From the NCBI GenBank assembly GCA_021030905.1, contig JAGFMI010000027.1, positions 62,001 through 126,000 on the forward strand: 64,000 nucleotides of DNA, read 5' to 3'. Each line of letters starts with the position of its first letter. Position 1 is the stretch's first letter. The position numbers and the translations under genes are program-made. The notes below the pieces were generated by a model that saw only the letters and a list, made by a program, of their open reading frames with translations, ran no database searches and had not been told where the DNA came from. Positions 34,454 through 45,583 of this stretch are shown in pieces. The DNA comes from Pyrenula massariospora (taxonomy: Eukaryota > Ascomycota > Eurotiomycetes > Pyrenulales > Pyrenulaceae).

Positions 34454-34538
34454 GAGGGGATGGCGGAGTGGGTAAACGGCGTTCAAACAAGCTGCCACAC
34501 AAATGCCAAAATAACCCCGAAGGGCCCAGGTTCGACCC
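34454..34538 (+). tRNA. Degenerate tRNA-Leu-like element, probable pseudogene
   Basis: An A box (TGGCGGAGTGG, 34461-34471) and a B box (GGTTCGACCC, 34529-34538) are intact, and the D-arm region has the class II (Leu/Ser) look. GGCG followed by TTCAAA could form an anticodon stem with TGCC downstream, giving a CAA anticodon (Leu) and a small intron of about 15 bases; CCC-GAA-GGG could be a variable arm. The T stem, however, does not pair (CCAGG against CTCAT), and no matching acceptor stem follows. Right after the T loop a 12-base unit is tandemly duplicated. I regard it as a broken tRNA copy; the isotype is a guess. Confidence 0.4.
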
Positions 34539-34555
34539 TCATATCGATCCTCATA
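34532..34555 (+). repeat. 12-base tandem duplication in the T-loop region of the tRNA-like element
   Basis: TCGACCCTCATA at 34532-34543 is followed directly by TCGATCCTCATA at 34544-34555, with one difference. The duplication falls where the T stem and acceptor stem of the tRNA-like element should close. Confidence 0.8.
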
Positions 34556-37380
34556 CAATACGGGCGCAAGTCTGTACACAAGCAGCGGCATATTGTATAA
34601 AATCCCACAAAGGGGGTTTTCCCTGGTGGCTGCTAGGCCCGTATAAGAGGTCCGACACCAGGTTTTTTGCTGCGTTGATCTCTTGCTCGCTCGATATTTT
34701 GGTGGCACGGCGCGGTCTTGTTGGAAGAGGTCAGCTGATGCCAAGTCGGTACCAGATATGAAGAGGATCGGATCGTTGTTCCATTTTGGTGTGCGCAGAG
34801 GAACTTGACGGGCATGATCGGGATTTCAACAGTTTTCTTTTTCGCGGCGCTTCGTTCCCTCCACTTTTCACGCTTCCTTTTGAGGAAGCCACGTTGGGAT
34901 CGATCTCGCTGTACCCCTAATTGAAGTTGACCGTCGGCTCCATAGAGTTTTCTTATCATGGAAGAGACTAAACGTACGAGATCCGGCGATGCAATAACAG
35001 ATGCACACTATGACGAGTCTAAAGCAGGATACTCCTTCCCGGGGCGATAAAGCATTTTATGGAAGGTCCATCTACCGTAGCTCAGCTCTTCACGTTGTTG
35101 TTGGAGCTGATGACGCTCCAACCTGCCTTGATCAAAGCGCCTTATTCACGCAATGAGACCAGGCACAGATCTTTTGTCTCTCTGTCTCTCTCAAAAATTT
35201 AAACAATGTTTCCGATTGTCGCGGTTGCTGCCTATTGCTTCATTATTAGTATCCGTGGAAGCTCTTGCTCAAACAACACATTGAAAGAAGCTTCAGTCAT
35301 TATCAAAGAACAACTTAGCGATATCATTTACTCCAGTCAATTCCGACTATGACATGTTAAATTTATCATTTGCCTCAGTAGGACAATTGTGGTCGCCATT
35401 AGTGACGGTGGCATGGAGATCTCATTCCATAATAGCATGGCCTTTTTTGGATTTGTCCACAAAGAAGCTTCTTCGCTTGGAGCGTCACAGGGAATTGGTT
35501 TGAAATGCCCCGAGATGAGTTCCTATGCACATTCTGTCTTGATCTTATTCCATTTAGCTGATTTCTGGTATTTTCAATGCGTCTTGCATTACGTTCCACT
35601 GTTAACCTATGCGAAGCACGGCATCCTTATCACAGCCGGTTCATTACGGTGAATGATTCGCTAGGACGATGTTCTTTCGTTTGACCGCGCCAAAGGAGGA
35701 TTACTTGGACGTTTGATCCTGACCAGACCGCAGAAATTGAGACATGGCACACATTTGGAAGATTCGCAATAATTATGGCCATATGGTTGAGAGATTCGAT
35801 GAAGAGAAATGTACGTGGCCAGCGATCCAATAAGATTGCGAGTTAGCTACAGCGACTGATCGTATGCAGGGTCCTTCCAGCATCCTTATCCGATTTGCAT
35901 GAGAGTGTTTGCAAGATGAAACCAAAATTAGTCAAACGGCCAAAGGTCAGATGCCGCTGAGTTGACCATATACTGTCAGCTCAGCTGAAAGCTTTGTTCC
36001 TCATTTGGACATCGCCAAGGTGGTCGCCATCGTTGGGCGCAAGTCGATGATGGCACGAGAGAGCGTGATCGAATCAAGAATACGAAGAGCGGACGGTCCA
36101 ATCCGAAAATTGCGTTTGCAATGAGCGTTCACAGAGAGCAGTACCTTTCATTTTGGTGCACACTGCTCTAGATGGGCAGTAATTGATTTGTGTGGCCTTG
36201 ATTGTCAATGCTCCTCGTCATTTTCCGCCCTGCAGATGATGCATTTCCTTGATATGATTCACTCTTGCGTGTTCCTGTTTCAGATTGGCATCCGTGATTC
36301 TGTTGTTGTTTTTAGGCCGCTTTTTGCATTTGATCAGCGGTGACCTTTGAGACTAGCATGAGCTCGATATTAGAATGAGTCCGTAAGGGTTCCTTTGTGG
36401 GGTTTAAACTTGATGCTAGGCACATGGCCTTTGAACATTGGCCACTTTCTGTCCATGATTATAGCCTTCTTCCGGCCTGGAACATCCTGGCTATTCGATG
36501 CGACGCAACCTTGTTCAGCGCAGAGGATAGAAAGGTGACCAAGAACAAAGCCGGGATTCTGCAACGAGAGGCTATTGCTGTGATGTTTATAGCAGACATA
36601 TCCTGGAGGCCATGTAGATAATTGGCTGTATGTACCAACCGGTTACTTGAAACGGCGCAGTTTCATAAGGGATTGGTCGCCTAACCATGGATGCATACTC
36701 GACAAAAGGTCAACTAAACCATGAGCGCAAAGCAGGGCGGTCTGAGACAATGATGAGAGGAACCTCTTCGCTGGGCCTTTGTCCAGTCACCGCTCACCGA
36801 GACTTGCCGCTATTCACGTTCCTTCTTCTCCAAGACTCTTTCGTGCGGGAAGCTGCAGACACGGGCTTGGCATTCCTACCGACGACTCTGGGAGCGGAAG
36901 GGGGAATCCATTTCCAAGCACCTCCATAAGAAGTCGACCCTCAATGAAGCCCGAGGTAATGCCCGATGTATCTTCGAGGCAGACTTGTTCATCGTCACCC
37001 TCCTCCCGCAGATCCGGAAAGGAAGCCGAGCAGCATCACGAAGAGATCGGCATCCATGACCCACTGCCAAGCTCGTTTAGCCAGATGGATATCGTATTGG
37101 CCCGACAGCTTCGACTCCCTGTTGTGTGTGAGGTGTGTGTCCTCCTTGGCAAAGTTGTCGCTGGGAAGTAGCGGATGCTGAACGTCAGAATCAGATAGCC
37201 TCTCCTTGGACTTTTCAATCGACACTGCGACTTCCCTTTTATCCCGGCTCATCCAGATCGTCTCGCTCGAAACCTCCGCTACGAAATGACCCTGATAAGA
37301 GCTGTCGCGTGCTCAACCTTGGCCCTCGTTCCTACACCGACCGATAAAATCTGCCTCACCAGTCGGTAACTCAAATTAAG
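34556..37380. other. Gene-poor interval, ends in the promoter of the Ppn2-like gene
   Basis: I see no supported gene in about 2.8 kb. Open frames at 35389-35652, 36370-36621 and 36687-37252 overlap frames on the other strand and have no signature. The last few hundred bases should be the promoter and leader of the phosphatase gene. Confidence 0.4.
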
Positions 37381-38841
37381 ATGGACAATGCCATTGATCA
37401 ACAGATCCCAGTTCGCTACGGCAGGAGTAGCAGCACCAATCAAGACGCCAGAGAACCAAACAGAGGCAGATTCCGTCACAACAGCGCAGCATCCCAGCGG
37501 TCGATAGATACAACCAACCGAGACATCAGTCCATCCCGGCCGTACTCTCGGGGCCAGGATGAAGAGGCACGGCGCCCCCTCATCGACTGCTGCACAAACG
37601 AATGGAAGACAAATCCCAAATTCCTCTCCTCAATCTCTCCAGACCACGGCATGGAGCCCGACGAAGTCGTTGAGCATTTCATAGCCTTCATCTGCTCTCC
37701 ACGGATCCGCCGAACAGTACTCAGAGCTCTCGTGTTTCTCATCCTTGTCATAGGCTGTGTGATCGTCGACCACAATGTTCCACAACTTGGCCCACGGCGT
37801 CGTGCGGAGCGAGAGCTTTTGATTTCGCTTACTGGAAAGGGGAAAAATGCCGCTGGTGGCTGGTTTGGAAACAATATGCGGCCTTCATTTCCGGACGTGG
37901 TGCAAGTGAAGAAGCTGGACAGAGACTTGCTTCCACAGGAACGGGCTCCACGGCACCTTAAAGACCAGAAACGACTCGTAGTCATTGGTGACGTCCATGG
38001 TTGCAAAGATGAGTTGATGTCGCTGCTTGACGTCGTTGCATTCGATGCTTCGCAGGATCACCTTATCTTTGTCGGTGACTTGATCACCAAAGGCCCAGAT
38101 TCTCCCGGTGTAGTAGACGTTGCTGAAAGAATGGGAGCATCTTGTGTCAGGGGAAATCATGAAGATCGCATTCTGTTGGTCCAGCGCGAGCTTACTGCGT
38201 CACATCTACAGGTTCCTGGAGTAACTTCCGAACCTAACTTACAAAATCAGACTGATATGCTAGATGAGCGATCATACGCTGGTTCAGACGCGGAGGACAT
38301 GCGAGTAGCTAGGTCCTTCTCCCCACGTCAGCTTGAGTACCTCCAATCTTGTCCTGTTATCCTCCAAGTCGGCGAGATAGTCCCTAACCTAGGTATTGTT
38401 GTCGCACACGCCGGTTTAGTACCTGGGATTCCTCTAGAGGACCAAGACCCCATCTCAGTCATGTCAATGCGCACCATCGATCTAAAAACGCACGTGCCTA
38501 GCAAGAAGAGCAACGGGGGTGTTAGCTGGACCCGACTCTGGAACAAATATCAAGCGCTTTTAGATAGGCATTCGATTCCACCGGGCGAAGGTGTTTCCCA
38601 CCAGATGGTTATCTACGGCCATAATTCCCGCGCTGGCCTGCAAGTCAACTCGCAATATACCAAGGGTATCGACACTGGGTGTTACAAGGGAGGGCGGCTG
38701 ACTGCTATGATCATTAGTGATGGAGGCATCATCCGATACAAGCATGTTGATTGCAGAGATTACAGGCCACGAACTAGGCCGGAAAGGGTTCAGTTGAGCG
38801 ATATTTTGAACGAGGGCAAAGAGGATCTTGCACAATCATAG
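37381..38841 (+). CDS. Ppn2-like metallophosphatase with membrane anchor
   Basis: An intronless frame of 486 residues in the calcineurin-like phosphoesterase superfamily. After about 105 polar residues comes a single hydrophobic segment (about 113-130, LRALVFLILVIGCVIV), then the phosphatase domain: GDVHG near 203, GDLITKGPDS near 231, GNHED near 257, AHAGLVPG near 341 and YGHNSRAG near 412. These supply the metal-binding Asp, His and Asn residues, all present. The layout (N-terminal anchor plus a PPP-type domain) matches yeast Ppn2, a vacuolar endopolyphosphatase, and the many ascomycete relatives annotated only as metallophosphatases. Polyphosphate as substrate is inference from that resemblance. 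The gene converges with the GH128 gene. Confidence 0.87.
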   Translation: MDNAIDQQIPVRYGRSSSTNQDAREPNRGRFRHNSAASQRSIDTTNRDISPSRPYSRGQDEEARRPLIDCCTNEWKTNPKFLSSISPDHGMEPDEVVEHFIAFICSPRIRRTVLRALVFLILVIGCVIVDHNVPQLGPRRRAERELLISLTGKGKNAAGGWFGNNMRPSFPDVVQVKKLDRDLLPQERAPRHLKDQKRLVVIGDVHGCKDELMSLLDVVAFDASQDHLIFVGDLITKGPDSPGVVDVAERMGASCVRGNHEDRILLVQRELTASHLQVPGVTSEPNLQNQTDMLDERSYAGSDAEDMRVARSFSPRQLEYLQSCPVILQVGEIVPNLGIVVAHAGLVPGIPLEDQDPISVMSMRTIDLKTHVPSKKSNGGVSWTRLWNKYQALLDRHSIPPGEGVSHQMVIYGHNSRAGLQVNSQYTKGIDTGCYKGGRLTAMIISDGGIIRYKHVDCRDYRPRTRPERVQLSDILNEGKEDLAQS

Positions 38842-39400
38842 CTGGTTACAATCGTACAAGGGCTGCCGAATATTCTTTATGTTGTCAGGGTCTTGATTTA
38901 ACGGATATGTGGATGTCCATTAGAGATACGTTTTCTGGGACAATCTTCGGAACAAGAGTGTGAGCACTGCATATTGGGAGGAATTGCATTTGATCATTTT
39001 GTTGTATGGCGCAGATCCACATAGCATCAGCGTATTGATTGGCGTTTGTTGTCGTATGTTGTCGTCGGCGAGTTCGGGAGGTGGAACTCCCCGGAGGCAT
39101 GGCGCAGAGGTCAATAGTAGGCACTGCATAAATATGGTAACCTGGATATAGAATGATACATCTAAAAACGCGATCATGATGCCTCCGACGCCGTCTGTCT
39201 AAATCTGTTCAAAACCTAAGGAAGGGTGATGGTCTCTACACATCTTGAACTTTGTTACCTCATCAATCGCGAGTCATTCAATGCTCGCTCTTCACAATTC
39301 CCGAGCTAACCTAACATCATGGCCCCCCAAGATTCTTTTAGCAAGAAGGCGTTTGCATTAAGTACCACAGCAATAACAATAACAACGATCACAGTACCTA
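38842..39400. other. Convergent 3' flanks, Ppn2-like gene and GH128 gene
   Basis: These 559 bases lie between two converging genes and show only short frames without signature. Confidence 0.4.
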
Positions 39401-40285
39401 TCATGCCCGCATGTATGCCTTTCCCAGTTCAGTCAACTTCCCCTCGTCATCCAGTAGTCGAGCCCACTTTCCAACAGTCCCCGTATCCCTCATTGCTCCA
39501 AACCACGAATACCTCTCCACCCACTCCAACCCATCCAAATATTCGCAGCTGTTCTTCAAAAATTCTGCAACGTGCTCCTTCGACAACGGATTCTCCGCGT
39601 TCCAGTTCGTTGGCGCAAACTCCGTGATCCACGCTGGCTTGTCCGCCCCGAGCTGATAATACGTGCTCCAGATGTAATCGTAGAACTGACCCAGCTGCTC
39701 GCCATACCAGTGCAGTGCGTAAAAGTCGACGTCGCTGCCGCCTTGGCGGATGAGGCGGAGGAACTCGAGAAGCCAGGTCACGCCTTGGGGTGCGGAGGAG
39801 ATTCCGGGAGAACCGGCTTTGATGCCCTTGGATCGGAGGGGTTGGATGTGTTTCAGCCATTCGGTGGCGGCGTGTGACGCGGTGAGGTTGGATTGGGATG
39901 GGAGTTCTGACTCATTGAAGCCGAGCATGAAGGTTGCGGAACATGCCTCAACTGAGGAGGAGAGTTTTTCGATGTTCACGTGGTTCCATTGCATAGGAAC
40001 GAAAGAGACAGTGCTGGGGTGGCAGCCAGCAGTGGCAGTAGGCGACCAGTTGTAGAGCCAAGAGATTTTGCTGGGGGGTTTGGTGAAGAGGTGGAGCGGG
40101 TCCGTATTGTTGGTGGGCCAAGCAAGGCCGCGTTTGGATTGTGCGTAAGATTGAGGCATGCTCCCGGGTCTGGAGAGGATAGGCTCATAGATATTTGGGA
40201 GAATATTGTGGATGAATTTGAACAAGATCAAAGGGGCTATGAGAAGCAACAATAACTCATAGTTTCGGTAGCGAAAAAGTGGCAT
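39401..40285 (-). CDS. GH128 endo-beta-1,3-glucanase-like protein with N-terminal membrane anchor
   Basis: The frame from the ATG at 40285 encodes 294 residues without introns. Residues about 9-26 (ELLLLLIAPLILFKFI) form an uncleaved-looking hydrophobic anchor rather than a typical signal peptide. The domain from KRGLAWP (about 51) to the end matches the GH128 fold: WLYNWSPT, FVPMQW, MLGFNESE with the presumed acid Glu125, DFYALHWYG, and PAWITEFAPT with the presumed nucleophile Glu222, then RYSWFGAM. Fungal GH128 enzymes such as alkali-sensitive linkage protein cut beta-1,3-glucan, often in their own cell wall. The anchor suggests a type II membrane protein acting at the cell surface or in the secretory route. 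Both catalytic residues are present. Open frames on the plus strand here are shadows. Confidence 0.88.
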   Translation of the reverse strand: MPLFRYRNYELLLLLIAPLILFKFIHNILPNIYEPILSRPGSMPQSYAQSKRGLAWPTNNTDPLHLFTKPPSKISWLYNWSPTATAGCHPSTVSFVPMQWNHVNIEKLSSSVEACSATFMLGFNESELPSQSNLTASHAATEWLKHIQPLRSKGIKAGSPGISSAPQGVTWLLEFLRLIRQGGSDVDFYALHWYGEQLGQFYDYIWSTYYQLGADKPAWITEFAPTNWNAENPLSKEHVAEFLKNSCEYLDGLEWVERYSWFGAMRDTGTVGKWARLLDDEGKLTELGKAYMRA

Positions 40286-41088
40286 AAACGAAATCAACGC
40301 AAAAGAATAAGGTGTCAGGTCATGTTACCAATGACTCAAAAGAAATGAGGTTGATTGTGCGGTTTTGCCTTTTTAGAAACCATCAAACGAAGCGATATTT
40401 GACAAGGCACTGTTCTATCACCAGATGGTTATTTTGAATAGCGCAATGACGTGTTCACTATTTTCCTAGCCAATTCGCATAAAACATTAGCGCATAGAGT
40501 GTTGGTAATCGAAAAGATGTGGGAGATGTTAAAAGTTCGGCAGATCCTCGGATCTAACGAGCGCGCATTATCAGATCGAACTTTACGTCCTTATTTCTAC
40601 TGCGTCCTAACCATTTCAAGGAAGTGGCCTTGGTCGCCTTCTTCTTGTCGGAAAATCAAGCTCCACGTGCTTTTCGCATTGATGATTCCGTGTTGGGCTA
40701 TCTATCACGTCTAGCCCTTGAATATTTTGCCAGCCTATCATCTCTACTCCCACGACTTTACACCAGGCTTACTCGCCAGCTAATATACGAATATGTCTTA
40801 TTGAGACATGCAATTCATTTAGAGACTGAGACATGACAATGTCTATGCGGTGCCTTGACTTCTTGGCGGATCTCTGCGCACTGGATCGCGTGAGTTTAGT
40901 CGATCTGTGAGTGGCAGTGGGTTGCCTTGACGGACTGAGACCACTTCTCATGGCGTAGAAGGCGTCGGAAACCAGTTTCTGTGGCGCCTCTGTGCCTCCT
41001 TACGGCGGTATCAACTCTGAGGTAACACTGCCCCTCCCTTGATGATGCTCGCAGCAGCACTCTTTCTCGAATAGTATAACACGACTAA

Positions 41089-41283
41089 CTAGACATAAGG
41101 AGAAACATCGGCCATGATGTGATTGAACAGACCCTTTTGCGCTTCGAGTATCCTTCGAAGCCATTTGCTATTCACAAGTCCCTCCGGGTAAAACTTTAGG
41201 AGCTTTTCTAAGTATGTCCATTTTTCCTGAGGTATTCGATGTCTTTTTCGGGGGTCGGGGGTGGAGGATTGCGATTGCCTCAT
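41089..41283 (-). CDS. Doubtful small open frame, 64 residues
   Basis: The frame starts at an ATG at 41283 and is strongly basic near its N-terminus (DPRKRHRIPQEKW), then helical in appearance. The look is faintly like the start of fungal Clr5-type DNA-binding proteins, but no full domain is present and no splice extension was found. It may be a gene remnant or chance. Confidence 0.2.
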   Translation of the reverse strand: MRQSQSSTPDPRKRHRIPQEKWTYLEKLLKFYPEGLVNSKWLRRILEAQKGLFNHIMADVSPYV

Positions 41284-43182
41284 GCTCGAAATTTTGATAG
41301 CATGCAAGCCTCACGCTTGGGAGCTAAAAGGTCAGAAGACTTGGAAACTGACAGCAGAGGAAGTACTTTTCTGTACCGAGTACCTCGAAAATGACGACCG
41401 GACCCATCCGACGGCACAGAGAAGCTGAAACTCTGAGGCTATGCGGACGTTTTTCGACCAGTCACGCAAAGGTTTGGATTGTGGATTTTGAAGTCACAGC
41501 TTGAAAAATTTCTAGCTTCTCTGTCGCGTCGTAATGCAGTCCAGATAACACTGCATGTTTCCGTTAAAGACTTTAAAGACAAAGATTGCAAGCGCGGAAA
41601 TTGCAGGCGTGAGTGGAGCAGATACAACATAGGTGTAGCTTTGTTAAACGCCGCTGTCACGGGCTAAACGAAGGCGGACCCAAGTGATACTCTTACGATA
41701 CGTGAGCGAGGGAATCAGAGCTATGGGCTACGTAAGAGATAGGTTTGCAATATGGCTGCGATGTGAGATGGATTTCTCGGCTAATACGAGAGCCCTTTCA
41801 AAGGCAACTGCCATCGTTGGGGTAACCATGCTTCCTAAAAGCTGAAAGGAAGGATTGGGAAATTTAAGAGGGTTGGACGTGTTAGGCCCCGTGGCTTGGA
41901 ATGAAAAAGAAAATACACGGCTGGACACCTCTGCTCGGCTTGACCGTAGTAGGTATCCCTCTTATCAGTGAGGCTATAAAGCAAGGGAACGGTTTATGCC
42001 ATGTTCGGACCGCTGATCACAGCCGCGCGTCCATTATGCCTTGTGGGTTGCGCCCCTGCTTATCAACAGCGGCCCGTTCCTGATCTATTGGTCTCTGGCG
42101 CTATCAGGGGCTGGATCGCCAGACGCAATCTGATAAGCCGACATCCGAGAAGGGCCAATTGGGACCTCAAGTGACAATCCTCCTGTGCAGAAGCATAAAG
42201 ACAGTACAAGCAGAGAGACTTTTAGACTGTTTCATTTTTCAATGAACTGGCGACAAGCATCTCCGTGCGGGAGCTTTTCGAGGTGCAAACACCAAATCCA
42301 CTATCCGGGCTAGCAGGATCGTTTCTCCGCTCCGACTCCCCATAATTTGACCTTCAAATCGAGAAGATCGGCGCAGTACGTCGCACAAACTCTGCGGCAG
42401 ACACTTGTTATTGCATTGCCAGGTGTGGAAGCTGGAAGATACCAGCAATGCCGACGCAGACCCCATCTGAGGCTGCCATGGGCTGCATTTGTCATTGCCA
42501 TTGGTTCTACGGCGTGGGGTACATACAATGTCTCAACCCGTGAAAATTTGTTCCTGCTGATGCCCTTCGCCTTACCTACACAGAGTTTGACTCCCTCCTA
42601 GGTGGACACGCGAGAAAAAGCGCCCGACGTGTCAGTCTTTTGTTGGGCTGGTGTTTTCTTTTGTTCAAACATTCCGCTTAAAACCCCGTTCAAGCACATA
42701 CCTGAGCGCTCTCCCATTTTAGGATAACCGCGAGCGAGTGAAGTGTGACATCCTTCGATTCTATTGTCTGTTTCACCTGACTGTTTTCCCAAAGTGAATT
42801 TTCAAATCGCATATCATCAGACTGTTGGTTAATTTGTAGGAATGCTCACTTTGCCGCATATAGATTGGCTGCTTAACCGAGGCATTCCTCCTCAGTTGGA
42901 TTTTCTGCCATGTAACACACGTTGCTACTTCAATGTCGTACAAAATGACGGTGTTTATACAATTTTAGCCCGGTTTGCCATCCTCTCTTGCCCAACGCTT
43001 TCAGCCATGCGTTATGGGCCTGTTTGCAATCGCCATCTGACCGTGTCACTCAACACCTTTGCTCAAGCTGTGCCTTCATGAGTGGCTCTCTTCTCAGATA
43101 TCGCACCCTCTTTCCCCTCGGAATGTCGTTTCTGTACAGTCCGCTCGACGGCGAGGCTCGTTGTCAAAGGCTCAGACTGGGC

Positions 43183-43218
43183 TTTCATTCTGAGGCCATG
43201 TATTGCTTCAGAATGGAA
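43183..43218. repeat. Inverted repeat, 14-base arms, 8-base spacer
   Basis: TTTCATTCTGAGGC (43183-43196) is followed after eight bases by GCTTCAGAATGGAA (43205-43218). Twelve of 14 positions are complementary and the other two would be G-T pairs. It lies just upstream of the TATA box of the secreted-protein gene, so it could be a regulator-binding palindrome. Confidence 0.6.
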
Positions 43219-43242
43219 TTTAGCGTTTGGGTGCTTGGTTTT

Positions 43243-43253
43243 CCAATATAAAA
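43243..43253 (+). promoter_or_regulatory. Overlapping CCAAT and TATA box candidates for the secreted-protein gene
   Basis: CCAAT at 43243-43247 overlaps TATAAAA at 43247-43253, about 160 bases before the start codon at 43411. The distance fits a fungal core promoter with a short leader. Confidence 0.5.
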
Positions 43254-43410
43254 GGCTACTCTTGATGAGTAGACGGCTCAATAAGAATTGTAAGCATTTC
43301 CTTTTAGCGTTCATTCTTGATCTGTTTTTCTTAGAGGCAGTCAGGAATCTCTCAGCTTCCTCTGAATCCTGGGGGAGCATATTCCTTGTGAATCATTGCT
43401 AAGTTCCTTA

Positions 43411-45246
43411 ATGTACACTACGCCCCTATTCATCGTCTTGGGCCTGGTCTCGAGTGCCGCTGCTGAGCCCATCGCGCTGCAGGCACGGATCAGCGCCGAC
43501 TGCGACCTTACCGGATGCCTCCAACAAATCGGCGACGAAATCAAGAACGGTTTCAATGATCTTAAAGACTGCGGCAAAGCCCTTCTTACGGAAGGGAAAC
43601 AAGATGGCGTTGCATGCACTACAGATCTAGCGAAAACGGCACTAGCTAAGGTCGACAAGTGCCAAAAATGCAAGACATACCAAGCTTGCGATATGGGCTC
43701 CGATTCTCCCTCTACGAAGCGCATGTGCGGCCGTCAAGATAATGTTATTGGTCGCGTTGGCCCAAATGCATGTGCAGACTACAGTGCAGGGAAGAATGCG
43801 CTCTTACCTGATCGGAAATGGAACAATTATATCATGCACTGCGGTAATCAGTTTTCTATTGATGGTGCAGACCTTGGCTGCGTGTATGATTGTTCGAAAT
43901 GCGGTCAATGTCAGACCAATTGTCATGATGGCCCTTGGGATAATGCACCACCTGAGCCTCAGCTGGACCCCGCCACTTGGCCTGATACGACTGGTAATTA
44001 CGTTATATCGAAGAACTATGGTGCTGGGCTCAAGAGGGATGAGCTTCAGAAGACTGGGAAGCTCTCAGGACGATCAGTCTCCGTGGAGAGCCGAGCCAAA
44101 CGACCGCGCCCGGACGCCACAGATCGTCTTGGAACTGACCGCTTACGAGCAGATGGTAAAGAGATTCCAGCAGGAAGCTCTTCTGGACAGATCGCTAACT
44201 GTATCATAGATTATGTGAATACTTGTTGGGGCTTTCAACGCGTCTACATGGTTGCAAATTCTGATAGTAAGACATCTCTTTCGTGGCCTTTCTCTCTTTT
44301 TAACACTTGACATGATATAGCCGTCAGAGCTCCGATGAAATTTTACAGGCTTTCGCTACCAGATCCAGAAACTCAACCATCTGTGCAGCTAAACAACATT
44401 GCGAGTGCGGAATGGGCATGTGATCATATCCTGGAACTGAACTACATCGACGACTTCCTGGGACCTGTCGATGGCGATAAGCAACTGCTCGTGCAGTTAC
44501 TCGACGGGACTAAGCCCGAAAATGTGAGACTCTTGACTTCCTAGCATCTAGTCTGGTGATGCTTATAAAATTCTAGTCTTGCGAGATGAACCGCATTAAG
44601 AACATCCTGAACTCTGGAGGAAATCTATTCGGCGTTGACCAGAGAGTGAACGGGCTCAAATTCAATCTTTTACAGGTATGTCATGACCAGCACTCTTGTA
44701 GTCATGGGAGAGCGGTACCACGCTGCTATCTGCAAAGATTCTGACGCCAGATCTCCAAATACGCAGGGCAATAACATTGATTGGACCCTCTGGGAGGATT
44801 ACGCTGTCGCGGGCGCTTATTTATACCTCATTGATCTCAACGTGCAACAAAAATACTTCCAGACAGCTGCAAGAATTGGCAACGGTTAGTCTTTCACAGT
44901 TCCCACGCTTATTCCTTTCCTTTCCTCGGGTTCAGCAGACAGGTCTAACGAAGTCCCTCACGCAGCACTCAATGACTTCCGAGAGCAAGGCGACAACCGC
45001 GACATGAAGAGTCTCTTCGTCAACTTCTCCCGGGACCGCCTCGGTAAGGGAGCAGCGACGGCAAAGGCGGAGATCACCCGCCGCGGCCTCGACCACAGCG
45101 ACGGACGATTTTTGGTGGCGAACGAGGGAGCGGTTGAGAGGGTCACGAAGAAACAGAAGACGGACCCCTCGGCTAGACCGAGGGCTGGTGGTCCCGACGA
45201 TGATCCAAACAATTATATCGATGATGGGGCTGTTCAAGGACTGTGA
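43411..45246 (+). CDS. Predicted secreted Cys-rich protein, five exons, function unknown
   Basis: Exons 43411-44266, 44321-44523, 44577-44675, 44767-44884 and 44966-45246 (introns of 54, 53, 91 and 81 bp) join in frame to 518 residues. Residues 1-18 (MYTTPLFIVLGLVSSAAA) look like a cleavable signal peptide. Residues 30-185 are Cys-rich, about 15 Cys, with a dense CVYDCSKCGQCQTNC cluster. A basic, possibly processed linker follows (RAKRPRP). The second half carries spaced motifs CDHILELNYIDDFL, EMNRIKNILN and AYLYLIDLNVQQKYF; from memory this resembles a C-terminal region found in many uncharacterised ascomycete secreted proteins, some fused to chitinases. The last 40 residues are polar and acidic. 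I recognise no catalytic site. The ATG at 43411 is the first in the frame. The third intron's acceptor is the least certain boundary. Confidence 0.7.
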
Positions 45247-45583
45247 GGTGCCTGAAGCAGACATGACTGTTGGGCGAAAGACGGGCCGCAAAAAAAAAGG
45301 GAGGCTAAAAAGTGTCATGCAGACCACTGCGCTAAAAGAGCCGGCTCGATAGCCAGTGGTTAAATTGCCTGTGTTTGACGAAAAGCAATTTCGAGCAAAC
45401 GATTAGTGGAAAGTTTGATAATGCATTGACGCTGGACCGTCTTTGATCATTCAGTGTTGAGATGCCTTTGTGGATCACATTGGCGTTGGAAAATTTTGTG
45501 AGGCTGGACCTCTTACATCTGGAGGCGCTGCTGGAGTTCAGGGTACTTGTATTTAATAGTTCTCAAATGCAGAGGTCTGGATA
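45247..45583. other. Convergent 3' flanks, secreted-protein gene and deaminase gene
   Basis: These 337 bases lie between converging genes and contain a short A-run near 45292 but no supported gene. Confidence 0.4.

Larger units (their letters stand above)
40286..43246. other. Gene-poor interval upstream of the secreted-protein gene
   Basis: Apart from one doubtful small frame (41089-41283) I see no gene in about 3 kb. The left end should hold the GH128 promoter. An inverted repeat and a TATA box close to the right end are listed separately. Confidence 0.4.

Noticed and set aside
44683-44889. Separate small gene starting at 44683
   Set aside because: Its second half is exon 4 of the secreted-protein gene; the first part is best read as intron sequence.
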